Part shown: positions 61,364 through 64,000 of the stretch, piece after piece
Layout of the letters: each line of letters begins with the position of its first letter
Position numbering within the stretch: the stretch's first letter is position 1
Origin: Oceaniferula marina
GTDB taxonomy: Bacteria; Verrucomicrobiota; Verrucomicrobiia; Verrucomicrobiales; Akkermansiaceae
Reading direction: 5' to 3'
NCBI RefSeq assembly: GCF_013391475.1
Contig: NZ_JACBAZ010000006.1
Coordinates: 1 to 64,000, forward strand
Length of the DNA: 64,000 bases
Notes under the pieces: generated by a model
Told to the model about the DNA's origin: nothing
Databases searched by the model: none
Seen by the model: only the letters and a program-made list of their open reading frames with translations
Position numbers and translations under genes: made by a program

Positions 61364-62908
61364 ATGATGAAATTGGAAGAGAGTAAAAGGCGGTTTTTCG
61401 GCTGGAAAAAAATGAAGCATTGGATTGTCAGCTGCACGGTTTTGAGTGTGCTGCTCTTACTGATGTTGGTGTTCAAGGAGTCGTGGCAGGAGCCCGCTCA
61501 GATCTTGGTGTTTGCCGGCATGTTCCATCCGGTTTTTTTGCACTTGCCGATCGGGATGTTGGTGATTGTGGTGTTGATGGAGGTGATTGCCCGGATGCGC
61601 GGTCGGAAGTCCCATGCCACGATGCCGCTGGCGATGTCCGCGCTCACCTCGGTGATCGCTGTGGTGTTTGGCTACATCCTGATGCGTTCCAACACCTACC
61701 CGGAGGATTCCATCGATGCGCACTTGTGGAGTGGGGTGATTTTCACGGTGATCCTGATTTGGACCTTGTTTTTCAAGTTGCGCTACAATGAAACCGGCAG
61801 GGGGCAGCGAACATACTGGGTGCTTTTATTTCTCAGTACCGCTTTGATGTTTGCGACCGGGCATTACGGCGGGGTGATTACCCACGGCGATCCTCTGGAT
61901 GCAGCCCCATGGAATCAGAAAAACGACCGCAAGCAAAAGCGGGGGCAAGGGGTGCAGATGCAGGCGGGGGCAGGTTTGGGCCAACAGTTGGTGTATGAAG
62001 ATATCGTCATCCCGATTCTGGAGAATAAATGTTACAACTGCCACGGGCCGAAAAAAAGCAAAGGGCGGCTACGCATGGACAGCTATGAAGCGATGCTTGA
62101 AGGAGGGGATGAGGGACCGTGTCTGGTGCCCGGCGATCCTAAGAAAAGCTTGATGATTGAGCTGATCCATCTTCCGGAAGATGATGAGTTCCGCATGCCA
62201 CCCGAGGATAAACCTCAATTGACCGATGCCGAAACCAAGGTGATCACCTGGTGGGTCGAAATGGGAGCTCCCCAGCAGACGAAATTAGAATCCTTGGAAT
62301 TGCCCGACCCCGTTCGCTCGGCTTTACAGCAGTTGTTTGGAGCGAAGGCAGATAAGCCGTCTGGCAAACCAGCAGCAACAAAGCCGGATGCCGACGCTCC
62401 CGACCCCGCACAAATCAAACAAAAGTACGCCGAGACGGTAGCCAAGCTTCAGCAGAAGTTCCCTGGGAGCCTGACCTGGCTATCCCGGGGGGATGCCCAC
62501 TTGTCATTGAACGTTGCCAGTGTCCGCGAGCGTTTCAACGATGAGGATTTGGCCTTGTTTCGAGACCTTGCTCCGCTCCTGTCCCGGGTGGATTTGACGG
62601 CGGCCTCGATCAGTGACGATTCAGCCCCTATCCTGGCATCGATGATTTCGCTGACATCCTTGCGACTGTCGGAAACCAAGGTGAGTGACCAGACGGTAGC
62701 GGCGCTGACCGGCTTGAAGCAGTTGGAGTCCTTGAGCCTTTATGGCACGGAGGTCAGTGACCAAGGTGTGATGCAGCTCGCTGCGATGACACAGCTGAAA
62801 CATCTTTATCTTTGGCAAAGCAAGGTGACCCATGATGGGATACAGGCCTTGCAGGCGAAGCTTCCCGATTGCGAAATCTCCATCGGAAGTCAAAGCCCCC
62901 AACCTTAG
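61364..62908 (+). CDS. Membrane protein with DUF2231, Planctomycete-type cytochrome c and leucine-rich repeats
   Basis: 514 residues. A transmembrane part (about 20-185) of five or more helices resembles DUF2231 (HPVFLHLPIGMLVIVVLME). Then a cytochrome c domain of the Planctomycete type: the haem motif CYNCH at about residue 223, MDSYEAMLEGGDEGPCLVPG, and MPPEDKPQLTDAETKVI, whose Met may be the sixth haem ligand. A Lys/Pro-rich linker follows, then leucine-rich repeats (about 395-514; LTSLRLSETKVSDQTVAALT, LESLSLYGTEVSDQGVMQLA). Probably an electron-transfer protein outside the cytoplasm with a protein-binding tail. The next gene starts 20 bp later. Confidence 0.88.
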   Translation: MMKLEESKRRFFGWKKMKHWIVSCTVLSVLLLLMLVFKESWQEPAQILVFAGMFHPVFLHLPIGMLVIVVLMEVIARMRGRKSHATMPLAMSALTSVIAVVFGYILMRSNTYPEDSIDAHLWSGVIFTVILIWTLFFKLRYNETGRGQRTYWVLLFLSTALMFATGHYGGVITHGDPLDAAPWNQKNDRKQKRGQGVQMQAGAGLGQQLVYEDIVIPILENKCYNCHGPKKSKGRLRMDSYEAMLEGGDEGPCLVPGDPKKSLMIELIHLPEDDEFRMPPEDKPQLTDAETKVITWWVEMGAPQQTKLESLELPDPVRSALQQLFGAKADKPSGKPAATKPDADAPDPAQIKQKYAETVAKLQQKFPGSLTWLSRGDAHLSLNVASVRERFNDEDLALFRDLAPLLSRVDLTAASISDDSAPILASMISLTSLRLSETKVSDQTVAALTGLKQLESLSLYGTEVSDQGVMQLAAMTQLKHLYLWQSKVTHDGIQALQAKLPDCEISIGSQSPQP

Positions 62909-62928
62909 TTTTTACATTCAGATCAAGT

Positions 62929-63948
62929 ATGAAACCTCTACAACCCCTCGCAGCTTTTCTCCTATTTGTACCTAGTAGCCTGATTGCCCATGAAGGCAAG
63001 CATGACGCTCCGGCAAAGCCAGCTCTGGACACCCCGGTGTTGACCGGTAACGGTGAACATCGCTTTATGACCGCCCCCCGTTGGGCAAAGATGCCGGACG
63101 GTCGTTCCATTGGACCGACGCACGGAGGCGTGGCTGTCGGACCTCAAGGGAACATCTACGTTAGCACGGATGCGAAACATGCCCTCTGTGTGTTTCGCCC
63201 TGACGGATCCCATTTGAAAAATATCGCGCCAGATTGTGTTGGCCTGCATTCCTTGGTGATGCATGAACAGGGAGGGAAACATTTTCTCTATGGCGCGCAC
63301 CTGAAAGGCAAGAGGGTGGTGAAGCTGGATCTCGATGGGAAGCTCATCATGAGTCTGCCAGCGCCGGGAAGTGATGATGTTCCAGGCGGTTTCAAGGGCG
63401 TGACCGCCGTTGCTGTTGCTCCGGACGATTCGATCTATGTCGCCGTCGGATACGGGTCGAATTTGATTCATAAGTTTTCGCCAGAAGGAAAACTGATCAA
63501 AAGCATCGGGGGCAAAGGAGGTGGAGAAGGAAAGTTTAAAACCTGCCACGGACTGGCTGTGGATTTGCGATTTGGAGCCCCTCGCTTGTTAGTGGCGGAT
63601 CGGGAGAACCGGCGTTTGGTTCACCTGGACCTCGAGGGCAATTGGCTGGGGGTGTATGCTTCCCATTTGCGCCGTCCCTGTGCCATCGATTTCCACGGTG
63701 AGTATTGTGCCGTGGCAGAGCTGGAGGGGCGGGTCACCATTCTTTCGAAACAGGGAGCTCCCTTGGCTTTTCTCGGTGATAACCCAAACCGGAAGCAGTG
63801 GGCAAAATTTCCAGTCCCGGTAGCGAACTGGCAGGAGGGGGTGTTTACCGCGCCTCATGGCTTGGCCTATGACGCCGAAGGTCGTCTCTACGTGCAGGAT
63901 TGGAATGCCACCGGCCGGGTCACCAAACTGGTGCCGGTTGAACGATAG
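62929..63948 (+). CDS. Secreted NHL-repeat/6-bladed propeller protein
   Basis: 339 residues from the ATG MKPLQPLAAFLLFVPSSLIA, a clear signal peptide; an earlier start would overlap the upstream gene and break the signal. The mature protein has repeated NHL-type blades with GGVAVGPQGNIYVSTDAKH, GVTAVAVAPDDSIYVAVGYG, HGLAVDLRFGAPRLLVADRE and HGLAYDAEGRLYVQDWNATG. A short His-containing HEGKHD follows the signal. It is very likely co-transcribed with the cytochrome c/LRR gene 20 bp upstream. Propellers of this type often bind partners or cofactors; no catalytic residues are assigned. Confidence 0.87.
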   Translation: MKPLQPLAAFLLFVPSSLIAHEGKHDAPAKPALDTPVLTGNGEHRFMTAPRWAKMPDGRSIGPTHGGVAVGPQGNIYVSTDAKHALCVFRPDGSHLKNIAPDCVGLHSLVMHEQGGKHFLYGAHLKGKRVVKLDLDGKLIMSLPAPGSDDVPGGFKGVTAVAVAPDDSIYVAVGYGSNLIHKFSPEGKLIKSIGGKGGGEGKFKTCHGLAVDLRFGAPRLLVADRENRRLVHLDLEGNWLGVYASHLRRPCAIDFHGEYCAVAELEGRVTILSKQGAPLAFLGDNPNRKQWAKFPVPVANWQEGVFTAPHGLAYDAEGRLYVQDWNATGRVTKLVPVER

Positions 63949-64000
63949 AAGATGAGAGCATTTTGGGTCAGTGGCAAGCGGCAGAGGGCTTGGCCCTGCC

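Overview
The window looks like a chromosomal segment of a Verrucomicrobiota bacterium. The strongest clue is a 51-residue gene straight after rpsI (16939-17094) that matches the small basic protein family known from Chlamydiae and Verrucomicrobia. A Planctomycete-type cytochrome c domain protein, a DUF5069 protein and tandem PilT-type ATPases fit the same group. Most genes are moderately GC-rich, with housekeeping and metabolic genes in short operons. I worked from the sequence only; family names come from motif recognition, not from searches.

Layout. 0-5 kb: a 5S rRNA gene with its terminator (probably the end of an rRNA operon), polX, small exported proteins, a YpfJ-type metallopeptidase and a CAU-anticodon tRNA. 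5-11 kb: a Fic protein behind a repeated operator-like motif, a PhoD-like phosphatase, ChrA and a hydroxypyruvate isomerase-like protein. 11-16 kb: a repeat protein, two PilT-type ATPases and a voltage-gated-type ion channel. 16-22 kb: rplM-rpsI-small basic protein, a pseudouridine synthase, acetyl-CoA synthetase, a coiled-coil protein and a histone-deacetylase-family protein whose stop codon lies inside a MITE-like inverted repeat. 22-29 kb (minus strand): selA-ackA-pta-lipoprotein hydrolase. 29-35 kb: gcvT-gcvH-gcvP, DUF5069 and rsgA. 35-42 kb (minus strand): a GcvR-like ACT protein, a PhnC/fused-PhnE ABC transporter without a visible binding protein, a DASS transporter, a beta-propeller protein and an L,D-transpeptidase.

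44-57 kb is clearly different. It is visibly AT-richer and is bordered on the left by a degraded IS5-type transposase fused to another broken gene, and on the right by a small gene remnant. It carries only signalling and transport genes: a REC-SpoIIE phosphatase-anti-sigma-kinase fusion, an NCS2-type permease with a C-terminal domain resembling a dead anti-sigma kinase, two STAS anti-sigma antagonists, a CPA2 antiporter with RCK and helical C-terminal domains, a 1710-residue hybrid histidine kinase and a PP2C phosphatase. No sigma factor is present. I infer a two-component/partner-switching circuit that may control, or be controlled by, membrane transport. This is the best candidate for an undescribed system here.

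57.7-64 kb returns to the host style: a cyclophilin, YaaA, a GYF-CD225 membrane protein, an M20 dipeptidase, a DUF2231/cytochrome c/leucine-rich-repeat membrane protein and a secreted NHL-type propeller.

Metabolic links: acs, ackA and pta form an acetate-acetyl-CoA node. The glycine cleavage genes and the GcvR-like protein 7 kb away form a glycine/one-carbon node. selA implies selenocysteine use, although no other Sec gene is in view.
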